Assembly (NCBI GenBank): GCA_040081555.1
Contig: JBEBGG010000149.1
Coordinates: forward strand, 1-8,154
Origin: CADEEX01 sp040081555
Lineage (GTDB): Bacteria > Acidobacteriota > Vicinamibacteria > Vicinamibacterales > CAVVIG01
DNA length: 8,154 bases
Direction: 5' to 3'
The notes below the pieces were generated by a model. It saw only the letters and a program-made list of their open reading frames with translations. It searched no databases and was not told the DNA's origin. A program made the translations under genes and the position numbers. The first letter of the stretch is position 1; each line of letters begins with the position of its first letter. Below are positions 1 to 6,387 of this stretch, in pieces.

Positions 1-750
1 TTCGCCAAGCTCTTCACCGACCAGGCGCTGCCGTCTGCCGGCCTGAGCAGCAGCTTCCTCATCGCGGGCGCCCTCGAACGTCGGCACCTGCCCCCCGCAG
101 CCGTCAAGGCGTCGGTGCTGGTGAACATCGCCTCGTACCACCTTGCCTACGCGATGGCACTGCTGTGCGCGCTGGTGATGTTGCAGCGACGTGGCGGCGT
201 GAACGCCCTCGTGATCGCGAGCGGACTGCTGTTCCTGCTGTTCTCGCTCGGGCTGAGCGTGGCCGTGCTCGTCCTGCCCGGCCAGCATCGGCGGCGGCCG
301 ACCGGGCGCCTCCTCAAGATCCCCGGCCTTGCCTCGCTGCTGGCGTTCATGACCGGTGCGGACGTCCGCCTGGTGCGCAGTCCGCGCCTGCTCGCGAACG
401 CCGTGGGGCTGCAACTGACCATCGTGCTCCTCGACGCGGCGACGGTCTGGACGCTCATCCGGGCGCTCGGGGTCGTCGCGCCGGCCGGGGGCGTGTTCGT
501 CAGCTTCATGATCGCGAGCCTGTTCCGCACGATGGGGATCGTGCCGGGCGGCCTGGGCACGTTCGAAGCGACGTCGGTGTTGATGCTGCGGGCGGTGGGC
601 ATCGATGTCGCCGTGGCCCTGTCAGCCACCCTGCTCTTCCGCGGCCTCAGCTTCTGGCTGCCGATGCTTCCGGGCTACTGGTGTTCCCGGCGCGTGCTGC
701 GGGTCGGTGCCGCCGCGGAGTCTGATGGGGGCAGAAGCGTGCTGGCGTGA
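1..750 (+). CDS. Flippase-like / lysylphosphatidylglycerol synthase TM-family membrane protein (5' partial)
   Basis: The frame is open from base 1 to the TGA at 748-750 and gives 249 residues with no start visible, so the N-terminus lies outside the window. The protein is strongly hydrophobic, with several membrane segments (for example around bases 115-180, 200-285, 400-470 and 580-690). Two motifs fit the LPG_synthase_TM / UPF0104 (YbhN, AglD2) family: an early F-x-x-Q-x-L-P-S-x-G-L-S stretch at bases 10-51 and PGGLGTFEA at about 544-570. Known members are about 300-350 residues, so roughly the last three quarters is present. The family consists of inner-membrane proteins related to the flippase half of MprF; most members have no assigned substrate. 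From memory, relatives with this Q-x-x-P-S-G-G-(I/L)-S motif can sit beside P-type cation ATPases, but that neighbour would be outside the window. The family call is fairly secure; the substrate is unknown. Confidence 0.85.
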   Translation, partial: FAKLFTDQALPSAGLSSSFLIAGALERRHLPPAAVKASVLVNIASYHLAYAMALLCALVMLQRRGGVNALVIASGLLFLLFSLGLSVAVLVLPGQHRRRPTGRLLKIPGLASLLAFMTGADVRLVRSPRLLANAVGLQLTIVLLDAATVWTLIRALGVVAPAGGVFVSFMIASLFRTMGIVPGGLGTFEATSVLMLRAVGIDVAVALSATLLFRGLSFWLPMLPGYWCSRRVLRVGAAAESDGGRSVLA

Positions 751-778
751 AGAACTCAAGGAGTGGCCTCCCACCTGT

Positions 779-797
779 TCCCACATGGGTTGTGGGA
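779..797. other. Hairpin 29 nt downstream of the flippase-like gene
   Basis: TCCCACA (779-785) and TGTGGGA (791-797) form a perfect 7-bp stem with a 5-nt loop TGGGT. It lies just after the stop codon at 750. No T-run follows, so it is not a standard intrinsic terminator. It may still end or stabilise the upstream transcript. Confidence 0.3.
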
Positions 798-1039
798 TAG
801 ATGAGCCATTGGAGTCACCCACACGGCACCGTACAACGCATTGTGCACGCTCGCGGTCCAGACGCGCACGTCCACGAGCGCAGGCGCCGCGACGGACTGC
901 GCGCAAGGCCAGTGCCCCACTGCGGGAAACACGGAGTCTCGTGCCGCCCCTCACGAAGGCCGCGCAGCCAGTGCACACGTCGCACGCCGCGAGATCAGGA
1001 ACGAGAAGCACCGTAAGCCGTACCTGGCCCACGCCTGGC

Positions 1040-1059
1040 TGACCCGCCCGACCGGGTCA
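1040..1059. repeat. Perfect 7-bp inverted repeat
   Basis: TGACCCG (1040-1046) and CGGGTCA (1053-1059) can pair across a 6-nt loop CCCGAC, followed at once by C and a run of seven G. No gene abuts it. It could be an RNA hairpin or a protein-binding palindrome; no T-run supports a terminator on either strand. Confidence 0.3.
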
Positions 1060-1352
1060 CGGGGGGGCTTCAACGTGTCAGCACGGTCTTCGAATGGCGC
1101 CAGCGCAAGGGAGCAATCCACGGCGTCACAGCGGACGGGTCTCGCAGCGCGTGTCGAGACTGCGCCGCGAAACAGACGAAGGTCCTGAAACGCCGTGTGC
1201 GAGATCGCGCGGGCACATGTGATCAAGAACAGTCCGAACGGCCTATCACCGCATCGACCTGTTCGAGCGCTGCGCCAGCGTTTCCCCTTCGTCGAGGCTC
1301 CAGGGGAACTCGAGTCGCGCTTGCGGGGTGCCCTGAAGTCGGTGGTCGCTCA

Positions 1353-1366
1353 GCCCTACAGAGGGC
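1353..1366 (-). other. Short hairpin just after the PEP-CTERM gene
   Basis: GCCCT (1353-1357) and AGGGC (1362-1366) form a 5-bp stem with a 4-nt loop. It lies 28 nt beyond the stop of the minus-strand PEP-CTERM gene (stop at 1394-1396). The position suits a transcript end, but the stem is short and no T-run follows. Confidence 0.2.
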
Positions 1367-1393
1367 AATATCCAGAGCCGGTGGAGCGCCGGA

Positions 1394-2230
1394 TCACCCG
1401 CGCCTTCGCTGCATTGCGATCAGGCCGACTGCGCCGGTGCCAAGTAGGAGTAGAGACGCTGGCTCTGGAACCCGACTCGTTGGTGGGGAATAGGCGAGAA
1501 GGTCGCGCCCAGTGTCAACGTCGGTCAGGGTGCCACCGCCTGACACGGAAAATCCAGTGACCGTCAGCGTATGTGAGTAATCCGAGATGCCTGAGACGTT
1601 ACCTCGAGTCAGGTCGTTACAGCAGAGGACTCTGGATCGAAGAACCAAGGACAAGTACCACTCGTCGTCGGCCGTGTCTGGAACGGCAAAGGAAGCCCTG
1701 TATCCGAAAAGGTCGCCCCCGACGCCGCAGGAACCTCCAGATGGAGCCCCAGCGAGATTGACGACATTGCAGCCCAGGGTGTAGTCAGCGAGATTCACGC
1801 CGTCGGCCTCCGAATATCCCGACAGAATGAATGACACCACGATACTGCCCCCACCGACGATCTCGCCTGTCGGCAGTATGCTCGAAACGACAGAGTGTGA
1901 GGTCAGCGTGCCCCCGGACTCCACGTAGAAGTAGTCTGTGGGAAGCGCATTCGTCACCGAAAGCGAGGAGCCAACGCCGAAGGACAGGTCACCTGGCGCT
2001 CCTCCGCTATTCCAAGTAGCTGCTCCATACGATTCGGTCTGACCAGAAGCGTTCGTGAAGGTTCCCGTGACATCCGCGCCACAGACCACGCCGTTGCCGA
2101 ACGCGCTCCGGTTCGTGCAAAAAGCGGCGTTGAAAGAGATCGCCTCAGCCGCTGTCAGTCTGGGGATGCCGATCACAGCCACAGTTGTGGCCAGGGCGAG
2201 CAGCCATCTTCTCAAGTCAGTCGGGTACAT
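1394..2230 (-). CDS. PEP-CTERM sorting domain-containing secreted protein
   Basis: A 278-residue exported protein starting at an ATG (2230-2228). A signal peptide is clear: DLRR near residues 5-8, a hydrophobic core at about 9-22 and a likely cut after A-E-A at residue 30. The last 25 residues (254-278) are a textbook PEP-CTERM tail: VPEP, a leucine/glycine-rich membrane stretch, then QRRRG. In known systems this tail is recognised and cleaved by an exosortase (EpsH family) during export to the surface or extracellular matrix. The mature part (31-253) is rich in Gly, Ser, Thr and Val, suggesting beta structure, and has several cysteines (38, 50, an L-G-C and S-C-G pair in the middle, and an adjacent C-C later). 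I recognise no catalytic domain. No exosortase is in the window. The Shine-Dalgarno is weak (a GGA about 7 nt upstream of the ATG). The sorting-tail call is firm; the function of the body is unknown. Confidence 0.9.
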   Translation of the reverse strand: MYPTDLRRWLLALATTVAVIGIPRLTAAEAISFNAAFCTNRSAFGNGVVCGADVTGTFTNASGQTESYGAATWNSGGAPGDLSFGVGSSLSVTNALPTDYFYVESGGTLTSHSVVSSILPTGEIVGGGSIVVSFILSGYSEADGVNLADYTLGCNVVNLAGAPSGGSCGVGGDLFGYRASFAVPDTADDEWYLSLVLRSRVLCCNDLTRGNVSGISDYSHTLTVTGFSVSGGGTLTDVDTGRDLLAYSPPTSRVPEPASLLLLGTGAVGLIAMQRRRG

Positions 2231-2335
2231 CTAGCTATCCGCCCTTCTTCGTTCGAGCGTTTGAGAACGCGGTGAGCCAGTTCCAGCGGTCCACGTAGGA
2301 ACAACGAGGGGATGACGGGGAGCTCTGAGCGGCCG

Positions 2336-2364
2336 ATGATCTTGTAAGACAATTGGGATGTCAA
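2336..2364 (-). promoter_or_regulatory. Possible promoter of the PEP-CTERM gene
   Basis: The minus strand has a perfect -35 hexamer TTGACA at 2364-2359. At 17-nt spacing the -10 position reads GATCAT, a poor match to TATAAT. The 5' leader would be about 100 nt. The -35 is exact but the -10 is weak, so this is tentative. I found no -24/-12 (GG-N10-GC) element in the same stretch. Confidence 0.3.
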
Positions 2365-2525
2365 GCTGCGCATCAGTCTAGCCCTCCGCCCGGGTACACC
2401 AGCTCGCGGATGGAACGTCGATACTCAAGAGCGCATCTTGGTTGTGCTTGGAAGGAGCGATCTGGGGAAACCAGCACTCGCGGTGGGGCGCACTCCCTGG
2501 GGAGCTCCATTCGTGTCGAGCCGCT

Positions 2526-2566
2526 GGTCGACTCGACCGGTCAGCAAGTGCGCTGGGTTCAGCGCA
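2526..2566. other. Two adjacent inverted repeats (palindrome and hairpin)
   Basis: GGTCGA-C-TCGACC at 2526-2538 is a perfect odd palindrome of the kind bound by dimeric regulators. Ten bases on, TGCGCTG (2549-2555) and CAGCGCA (2560-2566) form a 7-bp stem with a GGTT tetraloop. Both lie about 155-200 bp past the stop of the broken HTTM gene. Either an operator or a transcript-end structure is possible; there is no T-run. Confidence 0.25.
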
Positions 2567-2721
2567 GCTCGTCTTCGCGATCCATCACTCCAGCGTTCCG
2601 GCCGACGACGGAGTGGCCGCGCATGATCGCTCGGCGCCGAATCGGACGCGCGCGCGGCTGTCGCGTGGCAACACGGCGTCGAGGTTCACGAAGATGCCGG
2701 CCGACGGGGTGACAGCGACGA

Positions 2722-3219
2722 CTAGTCGATTCGAACTGGGCCCACGACATCGACCCGACGTTTCCACACCAGAGTTCCCGTCGACCAGTCGAACTGCTGA
2801 CGGTCTCCGTCGAGCCGGAATCGCGTGACAGTCGGCTGCTGGCTCAGACACGAGACGATTGCGGGGTTCAGGACACTGCGTGACACGTGTACATCACCGA
2901 TGACCCGCTGGAGGCCGGCGACCTCGGACTCCGCAATCACGCAGCCGTCGAGCGGCACCCATCCATCGTTCAGTGCGGCGACGACGCGATCGACGGTTGA
3001 ACCGTGAACGGCGTCGTTCTCCTCGGACCGATGGGTCGCCGAATACATGTCGTACATCGAGAAGAACGGGCGGGCATCGGTGGCCAGTGTGGACATCAGC
3101 AGTTGCTGGCCGAGCGCCAGCACGACCATCGCGAGCTGAGCCGGCGTCAGCTGCGACGGTGGACGCGCGAGAGGTGACGCTGACGGGAACAGCAACTGCC
3201 AGGGCAGGAAGCCCATCAA
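2722..3219 (-). pseudogene. C-terminal part of a broken HTTM-like membrane protein
   Basis: This minus-strand frame ends at a TAG (2724-2722) and is open back to about 3227, where it meets the HTTM N-terminal part in a different frame. Its first residues, LLMGFLPWQLLF, followed by a hydrophobic segment (MVVLALGQQLLMS) and the motif F-S-M-Y-D-M-Y-S-A-T-H, resemble the last membrane segments and the Y-x-M-Y-S motif I associate with HTTM / vitamin K-dependent carboxylase-like proteins. The remaining roughly 100 residues look like an ordinary soluble tail (DGWVPLDGCVIAESEVAGLQ and onward). There is no Shine-Dalgarno at the junction and only TTG or ATG codons at 3219 or 3216, so independent translation is unlikely. 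I read it as the downstream exon-like remnant of the same gene, displaced by a frame change. A sequencing or assembly error is an equally simple explanation. Confidence 0.6.
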
Positions 3220-4081
3220 CAGGGTACTTGACCGTGCCGTTGAAGACCCACTCCCCGTTCACGCCCGCCTTCGCCCACGCCGCCGCGAGAAACGCCAGCC
3301 CGAAGACGAAACCCGGAACCCAGATGGCGAAGCCGTACCGCTTCCCCGACACCGGTGCCGGAGCCCCTTGCCTGCGGCGCAGCCAGGCGTCGACGCTCAG
3401 CCCGTCGCCCCACGACGCAGGCAGCAGGCACACCAGCGTCACGGAGAGGGCCGAGATTGGGTGGATCGAATTGCGAAGGGTGAAGGCCGACACCCATGTG
3501 AGGAACGCGGCGACAAGAAGCGCGTAGGTGAGGCGCGTCGCGAAGCCCACCAGAAACAGCGCTCCACACGTCCAGAGCACGACATCGACGACGGTCAGAC
3601 TTCCCGGGTGCCCCGCGAGCCATCGCACGACGAGGCCGTACGGTCCCGTCGCACTGCTGGCCTCGGCGCCTGTCACGACGAAGTGTTGGGCCTGATTCGC
3701 GTGGAGGAACCAGAGGACGAATGCTCCGAAGACGATTCGAAAGGCTCCGGCGGCGTCCGGTGTCGCTGACGGGACGCCGCGTTCGAGAAAGGCTCCGGTC
3801 GCCTGCAGCGCGTCACGGAGCGTCAGCGTGCGTAACCGGACTCGCAGAACGGGCCCGAGCAACCCGATACTGATCAGGGCGAGCCCGAGCGCGAGCAGTC
3901 CGATGCCCATCGCTTTGGTTCCCTTCGACACCAGCGGGGCAACCAGGAACATCCCACCGGTCCTGGCCGAGAGCGCCACATGCGAGCTGAGCTGGCCGGT
4001 GCGACGATCCAGACCATCCACCGCGAGCACGTCCTGGTGCGAAGCGATGGCCTTCAGGCGAACAGGGTCGCGATCGGGCAA
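2894..4081 (-). pseudogene. HTTM (vitamin K-dependent carboxylase-like) membrane protein, N-terminal part, frame lost near 3225
   Basis: The open frame runs from a TTG (4081-4079) to a stop at 2894, but only about 4081-3225 looks genuine. The first in-frame ATG is at 3952-3950 with an AGGA about 9 nt upstream. Another in-frame Met precedes the first membrane helix, GIGLLALGLALISIG. At least four to five hydrophobic segments follow, with features typical of HTTM-type proteins: a loop R-N-S-I-H-P-I-S-A-L, then P-A-S-W-G-D-G-L-S-V-D-A-W-L-R-R-R, then AAAWAKAG and NGEWVFNGTVKY. After NGTVKY the frame becomes Arg/Pro-rich nonsense, while the next frame resumes membrane-protein sequence. HTTM proteins normally have several more residues, including membrane segments, between NGTxxY and the LPW segment, so bases seem to be missing as well. 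VKG carboxylase activity is not implied; most bacterial HTTM proteins have no known function. Confidence 0.65.
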
Positions 4082-4104
4082 TGTGTACTTGAAGGCACTA
4101 CGTA

Positions 4105-4440
4105 CTAACGGGACGCGACGCCTGCCAGCAGCAGCACAGCACCCGACACGAGGAGAAGCGGCTCACGTGGCCCGGTGAACATCGTCTGCTTTGACCCGAC
4201 TACATTCCGGCGCAGAACAGGCGTGCCGGCCGATGGGAGCCGGAGAATCTTAATTCGACCCTGAATGTCAGACAAGACGGAGAGGCGGTAGGCGGCTGGC
4301 AGTGTGTTCAGCCGCGAGAGCAGTTCTTTGGCGACCTTCTTCACCTCGTCGCGTTCGGCGGCGCTGAGCTCTGGCGCGAAGCGAGAAGTGCGGCTTGAGG
4401 GGCTCGGGCATGGACTCTGTCTTCGAAGCCTTTGATCCAC
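4105..4440 (-). CDS. Short hypothetical ORF, unrecognised
   Basis: A 111-residue frame with a GTG start (4440-4438) ending at a TAG (4107-4105), 23 nt before the TTG of the HTTM frame. In its favour, codons from about 4395 onward mostly end in G or C, as in the real genes here. Its middle, L-S-A-A-E-R-D-E-V-K-K-V-A-K-E-L-L-S-R-L, is a credible amphipathic helix. The last 20 residues (REPLLLVSGAVLLLAGVASR) are hydrophobic enough for one membrane helix. Against it, the first 25 residues are Ser/Pro/Arg-rich, there is no obvious Shine-Dalgarno, and the neighbouring frame also looks partly coding (MPEPLKPHF from 4411), so a frameshift or decay is possible. The helix faintly recalls the C-terminus of type I restriction HsdR subunits, but what follows does not match. 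It could be a leftover of a larger gene. Confidence 0.3.
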   Translation of the reverse strand: MDQRLRRQSPCPSPSSRTSRFAPELSAAERDEVKKVAKELLSRLNTLPAAYRLSVLSDIQGRIKILRLPSAGTPVLRRNVVGSKQTMFTGPREPLLLVSGAVLLLAGVASR

Positions 4441-4460
4441 CCGCGACCGTGGCGTAGACT
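4432..4460 (+). promoter_or_regulatory. Candidate sigma70-type promoter of the three-gene operon
   Basis: TTGATC at 4432-4437 and TAGACT at 4455-4460 are separated by exactly 17 nt, each matching four of six consensus positions. Transcription would begin near 4467, leaving a short leader of about 18 nt that contains the Shine-Dalgarno of the first gene. The spacing and position in otherwise GC-rich sequence make it credible, but it is unproven. Confidence 0.4.
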
Positions 4461-4472
4461 TGTGCCGAACCT

Positions 4473-4479
4473 GGGAGGG
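4473..4479 (+). promoter_or_regulatory. Strong Shine-Dalgarno of the first operon gene
   Basis: GGGAGGG lies just upstream of the ATG at 4485, with the GGAGG core at 4474-4478 and a 6-nt gap. It fixes the start of the first gene of the cassette. Confidence 0.7.
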
Positions 4480-4484
4480 ATGTC

Positions 4485-5243
4485 ATGGCATTCCGGCGCT
4501 GTGTTCTGTTGATTCTCATGTGTGTCGCCTCAGGATGCCCTGTTGCGGCACAGAGTACTTCCTGCGATCCGAATCTCAAACAGGAAGCCCAGCCGCAGGG
4601 CTACCGACAGCGCGGGGACCGGTGCGAGGGCTACTTCATTCAGCCTGTAGCGGGTGGGAGATTGGACATCCAGTCGTTTGCTGAGGCCCGCCGGATTGAA
4701 GTGGCGGGCAAGTCGGAACTGACCCTTGGGTGGCCCTCGTTCGGCAGCGAAGCGGTGCAGGTTCGGGCCTACTCGCTAAGCCCGAAGGAGTACTACCGGA
4801 TGGATACGGTCCGCCCGAGCGGGCAGACATCCTACACGTGGCCTGTCGGTATTCCGGCGTCGCGCAACCTCGCTATCGGCCTTGTAAGCTGGACGAAGGC
4901 GCTCCTGGGTGCGTCACGCGAGACCGTCTATCTCCCAGTGTCGCTCACAGGCGCATCGTCGGGAGCCTATACCATCACCCTCGTTCCCAGTGTGACGGCC
5001 GAGCAGGTATACGTGACCATCGCTGCGATCAATTCCGATGGATCCAGGGGACGAGTTCTGAGGAACCGCGAGTCGCTGAATCTCGGTTACTATCCCGCGT
5101 TCAGAAGCATTCCGGTGAGTTTGCCTCCGTTGCCCGCCGGACTCTATCGCGCCGACTTCGCGGCGGCCTGGGAGAACGGGTCGTCGGCGACTGCAGGGAT
5201 GTTCTTCTATTCGGCTGGTTTCGGAAAGCCGGCAGTGCCGTGA
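4485..5243 (+). CDS. Secreted or lipid-anchored hypothetical protein, first gene of the cassette
   Basis: A 252-residue protein whose ATG has an excellent Shine-Dalgarno. The N-terminus is an export signal: FRR at 3-5, then a hydrophobic core at 6-16. Two cleavage readings are possible: signal peptidase I after V-A-A-Q (residue 23), or an imperfect lipobox A-S-G-C with Cys18 lipidated. The mature protein has cysteines 27 and 47 that could form a disulfide. The rest is rich in alternating hydrophobic and polar residues, with motifs such as KEYYRMDTVRP, SYTWPVGI and VYLPVSL, suggesting a beta-sandwich-like fold. It looks complete, with no frame problem. I do not recognise a named domain. Its stop overlaps the GTG of the next gene by 4 nt (GTGA), so the two are translationally coupled and the products probably work together in the periplasm or on the membrane. 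Confidence 0.85.
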   Translation: MAFRRCVLLILMCVASGCPVAAQSTSCDPNLKQEAQPQGYRQRGDRCEGYFIQPVAGGRLDIQSFAEARRIEVAGKSELTLGWPSFGSEAVQVRAYSLSPKEYYRMDTVRPSGQTSYTWPVGIPASRNLAIGLVSWTKALLGASRETVYLPVSLTGASSGAYTITLVPSVTAEQVYVTIAAINSDGSRGRVLRNRESLNLGYYPAFRSIPVSLPPLPAGLYRADFAAAWENGSSATAGMFFYSAGFGKPAVP

Positions 5244-6373
5244 AGGACGAGCGTCGGCGGCGGCTCGACGAACTCGTCGAGCGAGAGGCGCGGGACCTGC
5301 TGGACCAGGCGCTCTTGACGGGCGGGCCGGTCCCGAAGGCCCGCCTCGATGCGCTCGTCGACTTGCGGACGCTGGCGGACGTGCAGCCCCACCAGCCGCC
5401 GCCATCACGTCGATGGTTGCCTGCCGTCGTCATGGTGTTGACCCTGATCCTGATGAGTGCCCTCCTGTTCATCCGTGTTCCGACTACCGAGATCGAGCTG
5501 GAGATTCAAGCCACGGGCGTCACATTTCGAGTGCCGACCCTCCAAGCCCTGACCGAGGGAACATCGCTCGCGCTCCTGGGCGTTGATGGCCTTCGGCGGA
5601 TCAAGGTGGCTGGCGATCGTCGTCATGTCGAGCAGGTGCTCGTCATGGAACAGGCGAACGAGGGCTTCGTACGTCTCAGTTCCCGAAAGGACGGCGTAAG
5701 AGACGGGACCATCACACTGGCGGGCATCACGGTTCCGGCCATGACGCGCGGCTCTCTGCGCTACGCGGGCGTGCCGAACCGCTTCCGGCTGAGCCTGGCC
5801 ACCGCCGATCTCGATCTTCGCGCCGACGTGCAGGGGCCCGTGACCGCAGCCGTGGCCGGTGGCAAGGTCGAGGAGATGGACTTCGAGGTGCCGGAGGCTG
5901 TGGATCTGCGAGGTGGCCAGGAGATGAACCTTGATCTGAGATTTCGCGACATCGAAGACGGTGGCTTCTCATCGCAAGTCCAGGTTGATGACCTCTCGTT
6001 CATCCGGATCGATGAGCGGCGCGACACCGAGCGCTCGGTGGTGAGAGAGCTGTCCACGGTAGTGTCCGGAACGCTCTACATGGAGTCGCTGAACGGAGAG
6101 AAGCGGGAACTGCGAGCGGCTGAACTCCTGCGATTCAGGGGCGTGGACGGAGACATCCTCGCGATGCGCGTAATGCCCGATCGGGTGTCCTTACGGTTCC
6201 AGGGGCAGGTGTCGGACATTGTGGCCGGCACTCCGAAGAGTCGCAGGAGCCTCATGCCGACGTTGCTTGAATGGGCACGCGCGCAGCATGGCGTGAGTCT
6301 GTTGTGGGGCGGCTCGCTCTATGTGTTCGGCATCGTCGTCAGTGTCCTTCGTTGGTTGAAGGTGTCTGTCTGA
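5240..6373 (+). CDS. Membrane protein anchored at both ends with a large periplasmic domain
   Basis: A 377-residue protein. The GTG at 5240 is chosen because it overlaps the previous stop as GTGA and a GGAAAG lies 11 nt upstream; the frame is open back to 4730, but that part lies inside the previous gene. Residues 1-50 are charged and helical (DERRRRLDELVEREARDLL), predicted cytoplasmic. Residues 59-78 are a membrane helix preceded by RR. Residues 80-350 form a beta-rich region with many V/L-R-x-D alternations (for example ADLDLRADVQGPV and MNLDLRFRDIED), predicted to be periplasmic. A second helix spans about 353-370, and RWLK follows it. Positive charges flank both helices on the same side, giving an N-in/C-in topology. 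I recognise no family or catalytic motif. Placed between a secreted protein and a secreted protease, it is a plausible scaffold, anchor or substrate; that is inference. Confidence 0.85.
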   Translation: MKDERRRRLDELVEREARDLLDQALLTGGPVPKARLDALVDLRTLADVQPHQPPPSRRWLPAVVMVLTLILMSALLFIRVPTTEIELEIQATGVTFRVPTLQALTEGTSLALLGVDGLRRIKVAGDRRHVEQVLVMEQANEGFVRLSSRKDGVRDGTITLAGITVPAMTRGSLRYAGVPNRFRLSLATADLDLRADVQGPVTAAVAGGKVEEMDFEVPEAVDLRGGQEMNLDLRFRDIEDGGFSSQVQVDDLSFIRIDERRDTERSVVRELSTVVSGTLYMESLNGEKRELRAAELLRFRGVDGDILAMRVMPDRVSLRFQGQVSDIVAGTPKSRRSLMPTLLEWARAQHGVSLLWGGSLYVFGIVVSVLRWLKVSV

Positions 6374-6387
6374 GAGCGAGGTGCGCC

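Larger units (their letters stand above)
751..1393. other. Gene-poor region, no convincing coding sequence
   Basis: About 640 bp lie between the end of the flippase-like gene and the 3' end of the PEP-CTERM gene. Open frames exist on both strands, but their translations are rich in Arg, Ser, Thr and Pro with no hydrophobic pattern, domain motif or ribosome binding site, as expected of chance frames in GC-rich DNA. The structure I can see is hairpins at 779-797, 1040-1059 and 1353-1366 and a run of seven G at 1061-1067. The region could be a decayed gene or a long intergenic spacer. Confidence 0.5.
2231..2721. other. Gene-free region upstream of the PEP-CTERM gene
   Basis: About 490 bp lie between the start of the PEP-CTERM gene and the 3' end of the broken HTTM gene. 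Translations of its open frames are basic and low-complexity and show no family features. It should contain the promoter of the PEP-CTERM gene and the transcript end of the HTTM gene. Visible elements are a TTGACA at 2364-2359 on the minus strand, an odd palindrome at 2526-2538 and a 7-bp hairpin at 2549-2566. Confidence 0.5.

Noticed and set aside
147..629. Minus-strand frame opposite the flippase-like gene
   Set aside because: Ser/Thr/Arg-rich shadow of a gene with clear membrane segments and a family motif on the plus strand.
951..1226. Minus-strand open frame of 91 codons
   Set aside because: No start signal, no membrane or domain pattern, and composition typical of a chance frame in GC-rich DNA.
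1195..1560. Plus-strand open frame of 121 codons
   Set aside because: It runs antisense into the well-supported PEP-CTERM gene and shows no family features or ribosome binding site.
2231..2400. Sigma54 (-24/-12) promoter upstream of the PEP-CTERM gene, as known in some exosortase systems
   Set aside because: I found no GG-N10-GC arrangement with the flanking consensus. The nearest TGGAAC candidate has the wrong spacing.
4730..5239. N-terminal extension of the membrane-protein frame upstream of 5240
   Set aside because: It lies entirely within the first cassette gene in another frame and reads as Arg-rich nonsense. The GTG at 5240 with stop-start overlap is far better.
6271..6387. Upstream in-frame start for the protease
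   Set aside because: It would overlap the end of the membrane-protein gene and place sequence ahead of a clean signal peptide. The ATG at 6388 has its own Shine-Dalgarno.
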